The notes beneath the pieces are model-generated. The model did not search any database. It saw nothing but the letters and a program-made list of their open reading frames with translations, and was not told the origin of the DNA. A program made the position numbers and the translations under genes. From Primula veris (Eukaryota > Streptophyta > Magnoliopsida > Ericales > Primulaceae): a stretch of 64,000 nt of DNA. The stretch lies in NCBI GenBank assembly GCA_963682055.1, contig OY821751.1, positions 5,642,001 through 5,706,000 on the forward strand. Reading direction: 5' to 3'. This document shows, piece by piece, positions 1 through 9,540 of this stretch (positions within the stretch are counted from its first letter, which is position 1; the number at the start of each line of letters is the position of its first letter).

Positions 1-641
1 TTGATCCCTTATATTTGAGCGATATTTGAGTTCATATAAATTTTAGTTAAGAGATAAGGAAACTGATGCGTGTATAATTTTAAAACAGTCTCCTCATATT
101 TAAGCTAAATAAGTCATATAAGAGAACTGATGTGATTGTTCTTATTATTTGTTTCCTGCTTCCATTTTATATTATTTTATGGGCAAATTTATAATTTTTT
201 CGTGTTTTACTTCTGGCTTTAGTACTTCCCTGTCAACATGGTTTCTTTAAATATCGAATTGTATTAGCAAACTGTAAACATAAGCATAAACATTGCTTAT
301 GTACTTCCACATAAAAGGGCTCTAAAGCCGGGTAAAATTATTGTCTACTTTATATCGTAAAATTTGTTAATTAATCTAATGCTCTGAACTTTACTTTGTG
401 CTTCATTTTCCACTATAGAATCACTACTCTTCAAAAAAAAAATCACTACTCTTCACTGAAATTTTGAAGGTTAGCTACATTCATGATCTCATATATAATT
501 AAATTGGTCTGAATTTGTTCATTTATAAGAGTAACAGTCACCTTGTTTTGAACAAATATCAAATGAGACCTTATTTGAAAACAGTCATTTTAAATCATGG
601 ATTAATACAGCCAATATGTGATTTATCAGAGTTCAGCTATA
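1..641. other. AT-rich intergenic DNA left of the MULE
   Basis: No convincing coding frame, RNA gene or element end is visible. The only local structure is a short direct repeat of a 'tcactactcttca' motif near 421-455, separated by an A-tract. This is the flank into which the MULE inserted. Confidence 0.6.
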
Positions 642-650
642 TAAAAAGAA
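642..650. repeat. 9-bp target-site duplication, left copy
   Basis: The 9-mer taaaaagaa directly abuts the left TIR and recurs exactly at 6496-6504 just outside the right TIR. It defines the element ends to the base. Confidence 0.95.
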
Positions 651-822
651 GGGTTAATTCATGTTTTCTGTACCAAACTATCGCTGTTTAACAATTTGCA
701 TACTCAACTATTTTTTTTAACAATTTACATACTAAATTAACATAAATCGATCAATAAGCATACTATTGGTGACATGTCATCAATTAAACACACAGTTGGC
801 AAAATTTTACATACGTGGGCTT
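651..822 (+). repeat. MULE left terminal inverted repeat
   Basis: It starts gggttaattcatgttttctg and is the reverse complement of 6324-6495 over 172 bp with about two mismatches. It contains two internal sub-repeats of an 'aacaattt(g/a)catac' type. The transposase start codon lies 150 bp inside, so the TIR probably carries the promoter, as in MuDR (inference). Confidence 0.93.
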
Positions 823-971
823 ATCAATATTACACGGCAGCAAAGGAACGAACAGGTGTCTATGAAACCAAAACATTCTCTCTCTATACGTATAACTCTG
901 TCTATACGTATAATTCTCTCAAAAAAACGTCCAAATTAAGCAACAATTACTGAAATAAATAATTTTTAAAC

Positions 972-3900
972 ATGAGTTGGATGCTTCGTGATGGGACAGA
1001 GCCTCCAAAATACGGTAAGTCAATTTCTTTATCTATCTATAATTAGTGGTTTTTTAATTATATATTTCTTCATTTTATAATTAGGGTTTTTGTTATAATT
1101 TTTTTTTTTTGGATTATTCAGTTTACATTATTCGAGTTTTTAATTATTAGAGATTTTTAATTGTATATTAATTAATTTTATAATTAGGGTTTTTTTATCA
1201 ATTTATTTAGATGAGTTATTCAGTTTACGTACTTAGGGATTATGGTTAAATATTGTTAATTAGTGGTGGTTAATTTGAGTAGTAGGGGTTTAATTATGTA
1301 TACTTTTTAAATTGCAGATAACAATTTCATGTTCACCGTAGCCTATCATCATGATGGTATAATGTCTCGAGGTAACAGAACACAATATTTGAATGGTAGA
1401 GTTGATTACTTTGATTTTTGTGATGAAAAAGAAATCAATTATCTAGCACTTGTAGGAATGGCTTACAAATTAGGCTGGTTAAATGTTAACAAGTTGTACT
1501 GTAAAAAAGTGGGAACTTCATTTGAGGAAACTGAATTTCAGATTAGATTTGATAGGGATGCTTATCATATTGTTAACTATGTTGATAGCGCTACTAGAGT
1601 TGTGGAAGTATATGCTGAGTGTGATAACAATGAAATAGATTCAGACTTAGACAGTAGTGGTGATGAATTTGAAGTTGAAAATGATGTTGGTTCTGATTTA
1701 GAAAATAATTTTGGTACTGATGATGATATTGGTGGGGAAGATGATACTTTAGTTGACACTGACATTACTGTGGACCACAGCAGTGGCAAAGCTAGTGGTT
1801 CTGGTACTAGTAAGGCTAGATGTAAAGACAAAGCTAGTGTCACTATGAAATCTAAAGTTGCAGCTGCATACAATAATGTGGGTAATGATGAGGACATGGA
1901 TCAGGGTTATGTGTCACAGTCAGAATTTGATAGTGATGTAGGGTCTGATGAGGATGAAAGTAGAGTTAAAGTTAGTTATTCAGTGTTTGGTGAAGCAGAC
2001 TTAGATAAACCTATAGAGTTTAAACTTGAAATGAAATTTCCTAGTGCTGCTCTGTTTAGAAAAGCTGTAAGGGAATATGCAATTCAAAGAAAAAAGGATG
2101 TTTATTTGAATGTGAACTGCAAGTTAAAAATGTATGGTATTTGTAGAAATGGAAGTACTGATAACCCATGTCCTTGGTTGATATATGGTGCAAGAATGAG
2201 ATGGGAAGAGACAGTACAGATAAGAACTTTTGTGGACAGACACACATGTTATAGCACACTGGTGAATTCAAATCTTACACCAAAATACATTGCTGAAAAA
2301 TTTGAAGTGGATATTAGAGAGAATCCTAAGTGGGATGCAAAAGCATTTCAAAGGTTTGTGGCAAGAAAAACAAAGTGTAAGGTAACTATTGCCAAAGCAT
2401 ATAGGGCTTTTGAACTTGCAAAAATTCAAATTGAGGGCACTTCTGCTAACCAATACAAACTACTTTGGGACTATATTGCTGAGTTAAAAAGAACTAACCC
2501 AGGTAGTACTTTTTTGGTGAAAACCAAGAATAGACCAAGTTTAGATGCTCCATATGTGTTCAGAGGGATTTATATCTGTTGGGGGGCCTTGAAAAGAGGG
2601 TTTTTAGAAGGTTGTAGACCAGTTATTGGTGTTGATGGGTGTCATCTAAGTGGGCCACACAAGGGTATAATGTTGACTGCAGTGGCAATAGACCCCAACA
2701 ACTGCATGTATCCTTTTGCTTATGCAGTTGTTGGGAAAGAAAAACAATCTACTTGGAGGTGGTTCTTGAGGTTGCTCTCTAAGGACCTAAACATTCAGTC
2801 TGCAGCTGACTATACCTTCATTTCTGATAAACAAAAGGTTAGGCTTGTAATTAAAATTTTCATTTATTAATTTATCATTTATTTATTTTGCAACAATAAC
2901 TTGTCATTATTCTTTAATTTTATTCTGTAGGGTCTTATTGCTGCCATGGAGGAAGTGCTACCTGGTGTGGAGCACAGGTTTTGTGTAAGACATCTCTACA
3001 ATAACTTCAAAAAGGACCACAAAGGGTTGGCATTAAAGAATTTACTTTGGAAATGTGCTAGAGCTAGCACTAAGGAATACTTTACCAAAGCCCTAGAAGA
3101 GATGAAAAACCTTAATGAACCAGCTTATCTTTGGTTGTCATCCAAACCAGGTAAGAACTGGTCTAGGTCTCATTTCTGTTTTCAACCAAAATCAGATATT
3201 CTATTAAACAACTTGTGTGAATCCTTTAATGCTTGCATAAAAGAAGCTAGGGGAAAACCTATTTTGAGTATGCTTGAGGATATGAGGAAGTATCTCATGG
3301 ATTTAGTTATGAGAAAAAAAACTGCTATGGAAAAGAAAAATGCACTTCACATATGTCCTAAAATTCAGGAAAAGCTTGAAGGTTTTAAACTTAGATCACA
3401 TAATTATATACCTTATTCGAATGGTAATCTCATTTATGAGGTTGATAGTGGTCATTCTTGCTATCAAGTAGACCTTGCTAGGAAAACTTGTGCTTGTAAT
3501 GTATGGCAGTTAACTGGGATACCATGTGTTCATAGTATTTGTGCCATGAATTGTGAAGGTCTCAAACCAGAGGATTATATACATAGTTGTTATACAAGAG
3601 AAACTTACCTCAAAACCTATAGTAACACTTTGGTACCAATTAATGGAATTGATTTATGGCCCAAAACCAACAAACCAGTAATTTTACCACCAGTGGTTAC
3701 TACACAACCTGGTAGACCAAGAAAGAATAGAAAAAGAGCTGCAGATGAGCCTAGGACACCCTCTCATAAGATAGGTAGGGTTGGTACTATAATTACATGC
3801 ACACTGTGTAAAAAAGCTGGTCATAACTCCAGAACATGTGGTAAACCTCCAAAAGAAAAAAGCCAGGGGAGAGGAATAAGGCAGAGAAAACCAAAAGCAA

Positions 3901-4924
3901 TTCCACATTTAGTTGATGAAAGTAACAGTGACAATGATGATTTTGGTATGGATGAGGAAGATGATGATGGTGTTGAAACTGTGGTGGAAAATATGGTAGA
4001 AAATGATGGTGTTGAAACTAATGTGGTGGAAGATATGATGGAAAATGATGGTGTGGGATATGGTGGAAATGGTGTGAGTAATGAAAGGGAAAATGAGAGT
4101 GATAATTTATGTGATAATGTGGTTCTTAGTGCAAATGATATAGCTGAAAAACAGGATGAAGTGGATCAAACATCAAGAGTAGTATCCAGTCAACCTTTGG
4201 GAGCTTTTACTGGAAAAAAGAGAGCTAAAATGACAGTAAGTTCTCTTAATTTCATAAAACATTTACTTTTTTTATTAGTGGTTTTTGGTCTAATTGCTAT
4301 TTTATTACTCTTAGGTACTGTAAAATATATTCTAATTACTATTTTTATTGACTGTATAAAGGTGAGAAGAAGTATGAGAATAATAAATTCACCAAAAAAA
4401 GGCCCTGCTACTGTGAGAGAGAATAAGAGTGGTGATTTCTGTGATAATGTGGTCCTTAGTGCAAATGATATAGCTGAAAAACAGGATGAAGTGGGTCAAA
4501 CATCAAGAGTAGTGTCCAGTCAACCTTTGGGAGTCTTTACTGGAAAAAAGAGAGCTCAAATACCAGTAAATTCTCTTATTTTATTAAAACCATTATTGCT
4601 TTTTATTAGTAGCTTTTGTGCTAATATATTCTAACTGCTATTTTTATTGATTGTTTAAAGATGAGAAGAAGCATGAGAATATTAAATTCACCAAAAAAAG
4701 GGCCTGTTGTTGTGGATTTTGAGGATTTAACCAAGTATGGTGAGAGTGGCAGTGACACACTTCATGCTGGCATCTTAAACAAAACAAAAGGTGGTGGAAA
4801 GTCAACAAAGGGACATATTTATAAGGATGGCAAGATGTATCTCACACCTGCTGCTCTTAAACTTGAGTTGGAGCTTAAGAAACAATGGAAAGCAAAACAG
4901 AGTCAATCTGGCCCTAATTTGTAG
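972..4924 (+). CDS. MULE transposase, MURA-like, five exons, about 1111 aa
   Basis: The exons I infer are 972-1014, 1318-2837, 2931-4235, 4362-4565 and 4661-4924. All introns are GT-AG and every junction keeps frame. The small first exon (MSWMLRDG...) joins a 'g' to 'at' to make Asp and runs into the long second exon, so 972 is preferred over the ATG at 1329. Domains in order: a PB1-like plant-MULE N-terminal domain (about residues 20-115); an acidic Ser/Asp-rich linker; the MuDR DNA-binding domain (about 245-325); the MULE DDE domain with likely catalytic D454 (GVDGCHL), D518 (FISDKQKGL, rebuilt across intron 2) and E618 (NLCESFNA); a SWIM zinc finger, CxC-x9-CxH, at 708-722; and a CCHC knuckle near 811-824 (CTLCKKAGHNSRTC). 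The C-terminal tail is acidic and encoded by a duplicated exon module. No frameshift or stop is seen. The role is cut-and-paste transposition through the TIRs. Splicing of the tail exons is the least certain part. Confidence 0.9.
4083..4707 (+). repeat. Tandem duplication of an exon-intron module in the transposase tail
   Basis: 4083-4408 and 4413-4707 are direct repeats, offset 330 bp at their starts. Each holds the coding stretch read as DNVVLSANDIAEKQDEV, a splice donor (4236 and 4566), a small intron (126 and 95 bp) and the acceptor followed by an RRSMRI-(I/L)-NSPKKGP exon start. The duplication added one exon and one intron without shifting the frame. Confidence 0.88.
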
Positions 4925-5745
4925 TAAGCTACATTTATGTAAGAAATATTTTATTTATTAGACTTCAAAGTACTTTTAATTTTTTTTTGTTGGTTTGAGA
5001 AGACCTGCTAATGAATTGAATGACCTGTAATGTACTTATTGCTTTTGTTTTTATTTTGGTGGCCTATAATGGCTTTGCTACTGTATGAATAGTAACACTT
5101 TGGTGTCTGTTACTGGCCTATGAATGAAGTATCTATTTTGGCAATTTAATGGTGTTATTTTGTTTCTATAGTAATTTGATTTACTGTTTTTATTGAGTAG
5201 TTTGTATAGTAAATGTTGGTATCTCAATGATGTTTTTGTACTGAGAGATGACCATTGTGATATTAGAAATGTTGGTATCTCAATGATGTTTTTGTACTGA
5301 GAGATGACCATTGTGATCTTACAAATGTTGACATCTCAATGATGTTTTTGTACTGAGAGATGTTATAGTTTTGTTCTGTAATTTTATCCTCAGATGTTAT
5401 GAAAACAGCTCAGAACACAGTCTTTTTTGATCTCAGAAAAGAGCTCTTATGAACTCAGAATGAGATGAGATTTAGGTATTTCTGAGCTCTTATGAAAACA
5501 TCTCTGAATTGTCCATTTTATGATGAGATTTGGGTATTTATGATCTTAGAATTGACCAATTTTTGGACTGATTATTGTCCACTTATAGCCATCTCAGAAT
5601 GGGGCTTTTGTGAACTCGGAATAGTTCATTTTTTGACTGAGATTTGGGTACTTGTGATATCATAAAACAACACATTCATTCATACTCATACCATTACATG
5701 AATTAACCCTTCATTCATTCATACACATAGCATTACATGAAACCA
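4925..5745. other. Spacer between the two convergent MULE genes
   Basis: Noncoding spacer between the 3' ends of the transposase and the GRF gene. It holds the 56-bp tandem repeat at 5215-5363 and a further stretch (about 5390-5660) of loosely repeated phrases such as 'tgagatttgggtatt' and 'gagctcttatga'. I see no extra gene. Confidence 0.7.
5215..5363. repeat. 56-bp tandem repeat, about 2.6 copies
   Basis: Units start at 5215, 5271 and 5327, each opening gttg(g/a)(t/c)atctcaatgatg and including 'ttttgtactgagagatg'. The last unit is partial. It lies in the 3' spacer between the convergent MULE genes. Confidence 0.92.
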
Positions 5746-6195
5746 TTACATTAAACATTCTTTTTCTTCCTCAAACAGGTACACCATTGACAGGACAATA
5801 ATTAAAATCACAAAAACAGCAAGTATACAACTATTACTATTTTTTCCCTTTTTCTTCTTCACTTGCTTCATGTTTTTCACCATATCTTTTTTCTTCGCAC
5901 CTTCATATTCTTCAACCAGCTGCATTAGACAAGCTTTTTCATTCTGCAATTCATTAATTTGTTTCTTCATTTTTGAATTCTCTCTTTGCATTTCTTTCAT
6001 GTCAGCTTCCAAGGTGTTTTTTCCTTTCAATAAACCTGGTATTATTTTTGTGGCACGATCACAAATAGGGGGATCAACCCATAAGAAAAATGAACAAGAG
6101 TTGGTTTTACAATTTCTAAACCTGCGACCTGGGTTTTCCGCAGTCCATGATGTGTTTAGTTTTGTGGTTTTCCTACAATGGCAGTGGTAGTCCAT
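5746..6195 (-). CDS. GRF-type zinc finger, coiled-coil, tail-anchored protein carried by the MULE
   Basis: A 149-aa single-exon frame that starts 129 bp inside the right TIR and runs towards the transposase. Residues 4-46 match a GRF zinc finger: ligands C5, C7, C29 and C34, the core N21-P-G-R-(R)-F, and C-(S)-F-F-x-W-x-D at 34-41. Residues of about 60-115 are Glu/Lys-rich with heptad spacing (likely coiled coil), then a Lys-rich patch. About 120-143 is one hydrophobic segment (CILAVFVILIIVLSMVYLF), followed by a short acidic tail, so C-terminal membrane anchoring is likely. In other proteins GRF fingers bind nucleic acid, often single-stranded DNA. Plant genomes carry many small uncharacterised proteins of this plan (from memory, At4g04775-like). 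The position is that of mudrB in MuDR, but I see no resemblance to MURB. Function in transposition is unknown. Confidence 0.8.
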   Translation of the reverse strand: MDYHCHCRKTTKLNTSWTAENPGRRFRNCKTNSCSFFLWVDPPICDRATKIIPGLLKGKNTLEADMKEMQRENSKMKKQINELQNEKACLMQLVEEYEGAKKKDMVKNMKQVKKKKGKNSNSCILAVFVILIIVLSMVYLFEEEKECLM

Positions 6196-6323
6196 TGAAG
6201 AGAGTGTTAGTGAGAGAATGGCTGTCTGAAAATTAGGGTTATGGGTTTTGGGTTAGTGAGAGAATTGGCTGGGTGTAATGAATTCTGGGGTGTAAGTGAT
6301 TTTGGCGCCAAATATAGGCCAGA

Positions 6324-6495
6324 AAGCCCACGTAAGCAAAATTTTGCCAACTGTGTGTTTAATTGATGACATGTCACCAATAGTATGCTTATTGATCGAT
6401 TTATGTTAATTTAGTATGTAAATTGTTAAAAAAAATAGTTGAGTATGCAAATTGTTAAACAGCGATAGTTTGGTACAGAAAACATGAATTAACCC
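6324..6495 (-). repeat. MULE right terminal inverted repeat
   Basis: Reverse complement of 651-822 with about two differences. It ends ...catgaattaaccc at 6495, directly followed by the second copy of the 9-bp target duplication. Confidence 0.93.
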
Positions 6496-6504
6496 TAAAA
6501 AGAA
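6496..6504. repeat. 9-bp target-site duplication, right copy
   Basis: taaaaagaa, identical to 642-650. Confidence 0.95.
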
Positions 6505-6889
6505 TTAGAAATTTGAGAATTTTTGTATGATACTAAACTATATATATATATATAAGGGGAAAAATTTTCTAAAATTTTCGACGCAAGTCTTCTCAGTTTA
6601 AACACTAGAGGAATTATTGCTATTGCAAAAACTACGTTAAGGACCGCACGAATACAATTTCATTTGGTTGATAGTATGGGAGATTATTTTGTAATTTACA
6701 AAGCCAAGAGAGTATATATGTGCAATTCAAGTACTCATATGCAAAATATAAAGGGCGGATCCACATTTTTTTTCCGGAGGGGCAATGTGAATTATCGACA
6801 AGAACTAGCTACGTAGTATTCGGTATTTCATGATGTTAACAAGTGTAATATCACAAACACTTCTTTGCTTCTTCGTATTGTGTCAGGCT
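6505..6889. other. Nuclear spacer between MULE and organelle-derived block
   Basis: AT-rich, with a short (TA)n run near 6540-6554 and a 'gggcggatcca' phrase often seen in degraded retroelements. No gene is seen. The left edge of the mitochondrial block is placed only roughly, at about 6890, where composition changes. Confidence 0.5.
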
Positions 6890-7553
6890 GTGAAAAAACC
6901 AGGGATTAGGGCAAAATGGACCAGGTCTTAAAACGCAATTATGACTAATCAAGATGGAACCCGCCCAGATAACGTAGCAGGAACCAATCCACATAGGGGG
7001 CCATCAGTAAAAAATAGCCGAGAACACTATCTATGATTATTAAGTTGTAACCAATATCATAAACCTGGATTTCGCTACGAAAAAAAAGAACCCGGAATAG
7101 CTTCCATTTTTGCGTGTTCCGCTTCCAAAGTAAGTCGTCTGCTCTGGGAAAATAAAACTTCCATCGAAGAGAAGCAAATGAAAGGCTTTCATAAAAATTC
7201 TTGTAGAATCGAGAATGAAGTTTTCATTCTGTACATGCCAGATCATGAATTAGTAACTGCATCCAATTTCAAAAAAAAATCCGGAGAAAAGAATCGCTGA
7301 GAGATAGATTCTACTATTTGGTCAGGACGAATGAGTGGCTGTTAAGCATGCTCCGGAGGAGATTGACCCTTCCCCAAGTAAGTCCAGTCAGAAAGGGGAG
7401 GGCCCACTTTCTAGAAAGATCACATCTTGAATCACTTCTAAGTCCCCTTGACATTTTAACTTCATTTGTTACTAACTTTTCTTGCCGAGCGAGCCACCTG
7501 TGGTGCTTCCATCTCGGTATTCCAGGAGCTTTCGAAAAGTCTTGGTGAATTTC

Positions 7554-7619
7554 TAACTGCGGTAATAAATGGAATATGAATACTGGTAACTGCGGTAATA
7601 AATGGAATATGAATACTGG
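7554..7619. repeat. 33-bp perfect tandem repeat
   Basis: Two exact copies of taactgcggtaataaatgga... at 7554-7586 and 7587-7619, inside the mitochondrial-type block. Confidence 0.95.
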
Positions 7620-8057
7620 GTTACCTTAGTCTGGGAATACTTAGACGGGTGAGCATGCACAAATGTGATGTGGTCGAGGCTCAGAGGATAAAGAAGAAAG
7701 ATCGGGCTCAAGGCCCATCTGCTCTGGAATCCCTACCTGCAAGCATCATACTTTTTTATTATTGTATTGCTCAAAAGACCGGATCAGACAATACGGGATC
7801 TTCTTCTCTAATATGAAATTTATGGGATTGAGTGGCTTACCCCCTCGCAGGTACTATGGATCCTCTGACTCCTAATCGGGTTGCTTACTGTTCATATATT
7901 ATGATATGAATATACCACACCTATTCGTTATGTATGGATGATGAGATTCCATTGATACAGAGCCAATTCCAATATACTTCCACCCTTTCAGATGAGGAAA
8001 GAAGGCAGCCCAATCCTCACAAAGAAAGAGAGTTCAGAGCCGCTTTCACGCTCAACA

Positions 8058-8118
8058 AGTAGGTAGGGTTCCTTTCTCTAAGTTGTTGGGTTGCTTTCAA
8101 GCCCCATTCCTTTAATCT
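8058..8118 (+). repeat. 61-bp inverted repeat, left arm
   Basis: It opens agtaggtagggttccttt and is the reverse complement of 9095-9155 with about three mismatches. The arms enclose roughly 1 kb of the organelle block. Short dispersed repeats of this kind are normal in plant mitochondrial genomes. Confidence 0.88.
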
Positions 8119-8833
8119 CCTGAAGAATGACCAATGGAACCTACCGTATCAAACAAAGTAGTGATCTCTTGGCATATAGCTGAAACTCGATGTCAGAAAG
8201 CACGTTCCTCGCGTAGAAGCCCGAACACTCACGTCAATGGCATATTTCTATGCGGGTCTTAGCAAAAAGGAATTGTCTTATTTTGGGAAATACATTCAAC
8301 CAACTAGGAGAGGGCAGACCTTAAACTAGGCCTGTGAAATGGAGCGAAAGGCAAGCTTCTGAGCTAGGAGCACTTGGATTGAAGAAGCAGAAATTGTTCT
8401 CGATAGAGTGGTTTGGTTAAGTTAAGATGTCAGCCAACTGATCATGAGTGCTCACATGGGATACTTGAAGAAGCCCTTTGTTGACATGATCCCCAGTCCA
8501 ACTAGACCAAAAGACAACCGTCCACTCCTTTTCACGGCTTTAGCAAAGTGCAAGCCCCTACATCACTACTCTATCTCACTCTAATCAATAAAAAGCTTTC
8601 GGAGGCCAAAAACATTTTAATAGAAATGAAAGTCTTAGTGAAACTCAAAACATGAATAGAAAACAAAAAGAAATTATACCGTTAAAGGGAAAAAACTATT
8701 TTGAATTTGAATTCAAGAAAAAAAAAGAAAAAAAAATTGCAAATCAAAAAGATCTTAGATCAACTAAGCAAAACCAAGAAAATCTTGTATCTGTTCTCTT
8801 AAACCAAGAAAACGGGATTGCGGAAACTTAATC

Positions 8834-8918
8834 GGCTTTATCTGCCTGAAGTCGTGTAAACCAGAAATGAATTAACAAATATGAAGCAAGACCTACTCCC
8901 TCCCATCCCAGGAATAAA
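8834..8918 (-). pseudogene. nad5: nad5 fragment (mitochondrial NADH dehydrogenase subunit 5)
   Basis: The minus strand reads [20 protein letters not shown] followed by RLQADKA, a hallmark stretch of mitochondrial NAD5. Only about 28 codons are present, with unrelated sequence on both sides. It is a relic of rearranged mitochondrial DNA. Confidence 0.88.
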
Positions 8919-8978
8919 AAAAAGTTTTTATTCTGAATTGTTTTCCAATTACCAAGTCTTTTATCTTTTTCAAATTGT

Positions 8979-9030
8979 GGGAGGCAGCAGTGGGGAATTT
9001 TCCGCAATGGGCGAAAGCCTGACGGAGCAA
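8979..9030 (+). pseudogene. rrn16: Plastid-type 16S rRNA fragment
   Basis: Contains gaggcagcagtggggaattt and cgcaatgggcgaaagcctga, the conserved 16S segment. The 'ttttccgcaatgg' version is the plastid one; mitochondrial 18S reads differently there. It is about 50 bp long and lies next to the nad5 scrap. Confidence 0.85.
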
Positions 9031-9094
9031 GGGCTATCACCTTCTTTGGCCAGATCTTCCAACCACAATTACAGTTCACTGCGTCCGTTCCTCT

Positions 9095-9155
9095 AGATTA
9101 AAGGAACGGGGTTTGAAAGCAACCCAACAACTTAGAGGAAGGAACCCTACCTACT
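9095..9155 (-). repeat. 61-bp inverted repeat, right arm
   Basis: Reverse complement of 8058-8118; see the left arm. Confidence 0.88.
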
Positions 9156-9348
9156 TTTGGAGTTTTCGCCCCAACCGAGGTTAGGGGGTCCTGATCCATC
9201 TCATGTCAACTCTAATTAGTTATAAAAAAAAAGGCCTACTTTACAAAGAGAACGTCGTTTCCCGGTAACTTTCTCTGGCTTCTGGCCTACTCAACTGTGA
9301 CAGGAAGTAAAAAAAAAATCCTTTGATTTCTTCATCCTGGCATGGGAC

Positions 9349-9540
9349 ACGTTCTTGCTTCGGCAATTCAAAAGTAGAAGAAGGTTTTTTACTAATGAAT
9401 CGATACTCAAAATCATTCCATTTGGCATTTCTTACTCCAGCAAAGCGCCGGGTTTCTAAATTTTCTTAGGGCCCTCCCGGAATTCCTTCCAGAGCCTGTT
9501 GAATAATTTTTATAGACTCTGTCATTTCACTGATTCGTAC
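9349..9540 (-). pseudogene. ndhH: ndhH fragment (plastid NADH dehydrogenase subunit H)
   Basis: The minus strand reads [20 protein letters not shown], then a stop, then ENLE, and further on [14 protein letters not shown] and FELPKQE. These are consecutive landmarks of plastid NdhH. Internal stops and sequence changes show decay. It is probably a plastid piece that was already in the mitochondrial genome before transfer to the nucleus. Confidence 0.88.

Larger units (their letters stand above)
651..6495 (+). mobile_element. Complete two-gene Mutator-like element (MULE)
   Basis: A 5845-bp DNA transposon. It is bounded by 172-bp terminal inverted repeats (651-822 and 6324-6495) that differ at about two positions, near their inner ends. 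It is flanked by a perfect 9-bp direct repeat, taaaaagaa, at 642-650 and 6496-6504, the duplication length typical of Mutator. Inside are a spliced MULE transposase gene on the plus strand (972-4924) and a short gene on the minus strand (5746-6195). The two converge, each reading inwards from one TIR, as mudrA and mudrB do in maize MuDR. Both frames are open, so the insertion looks recent and the element could be autonomous; that last point is inference. Confidence 0.95.

Noticed and set aside
1577..1897. Minus-strand open frame of 106 codons inside the transposase exon
   Set aside because: It mirrors the acidic Asp/Ser-rich linker of the transposase on the other strand and has no start context or domain.
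7040..7246. Possible plastid or mitochondrial coding fragment
   Set aside because: Texture is organelle-like, but I could not match it to a named gene by reading, so it is left inside the general NUMT call.
8828..9079. An 83-codon minus-strand frame read as one protein
   Set aside because: It is a chance fusion of the rrn16 scrap and the nad5 scrap, not a gene.
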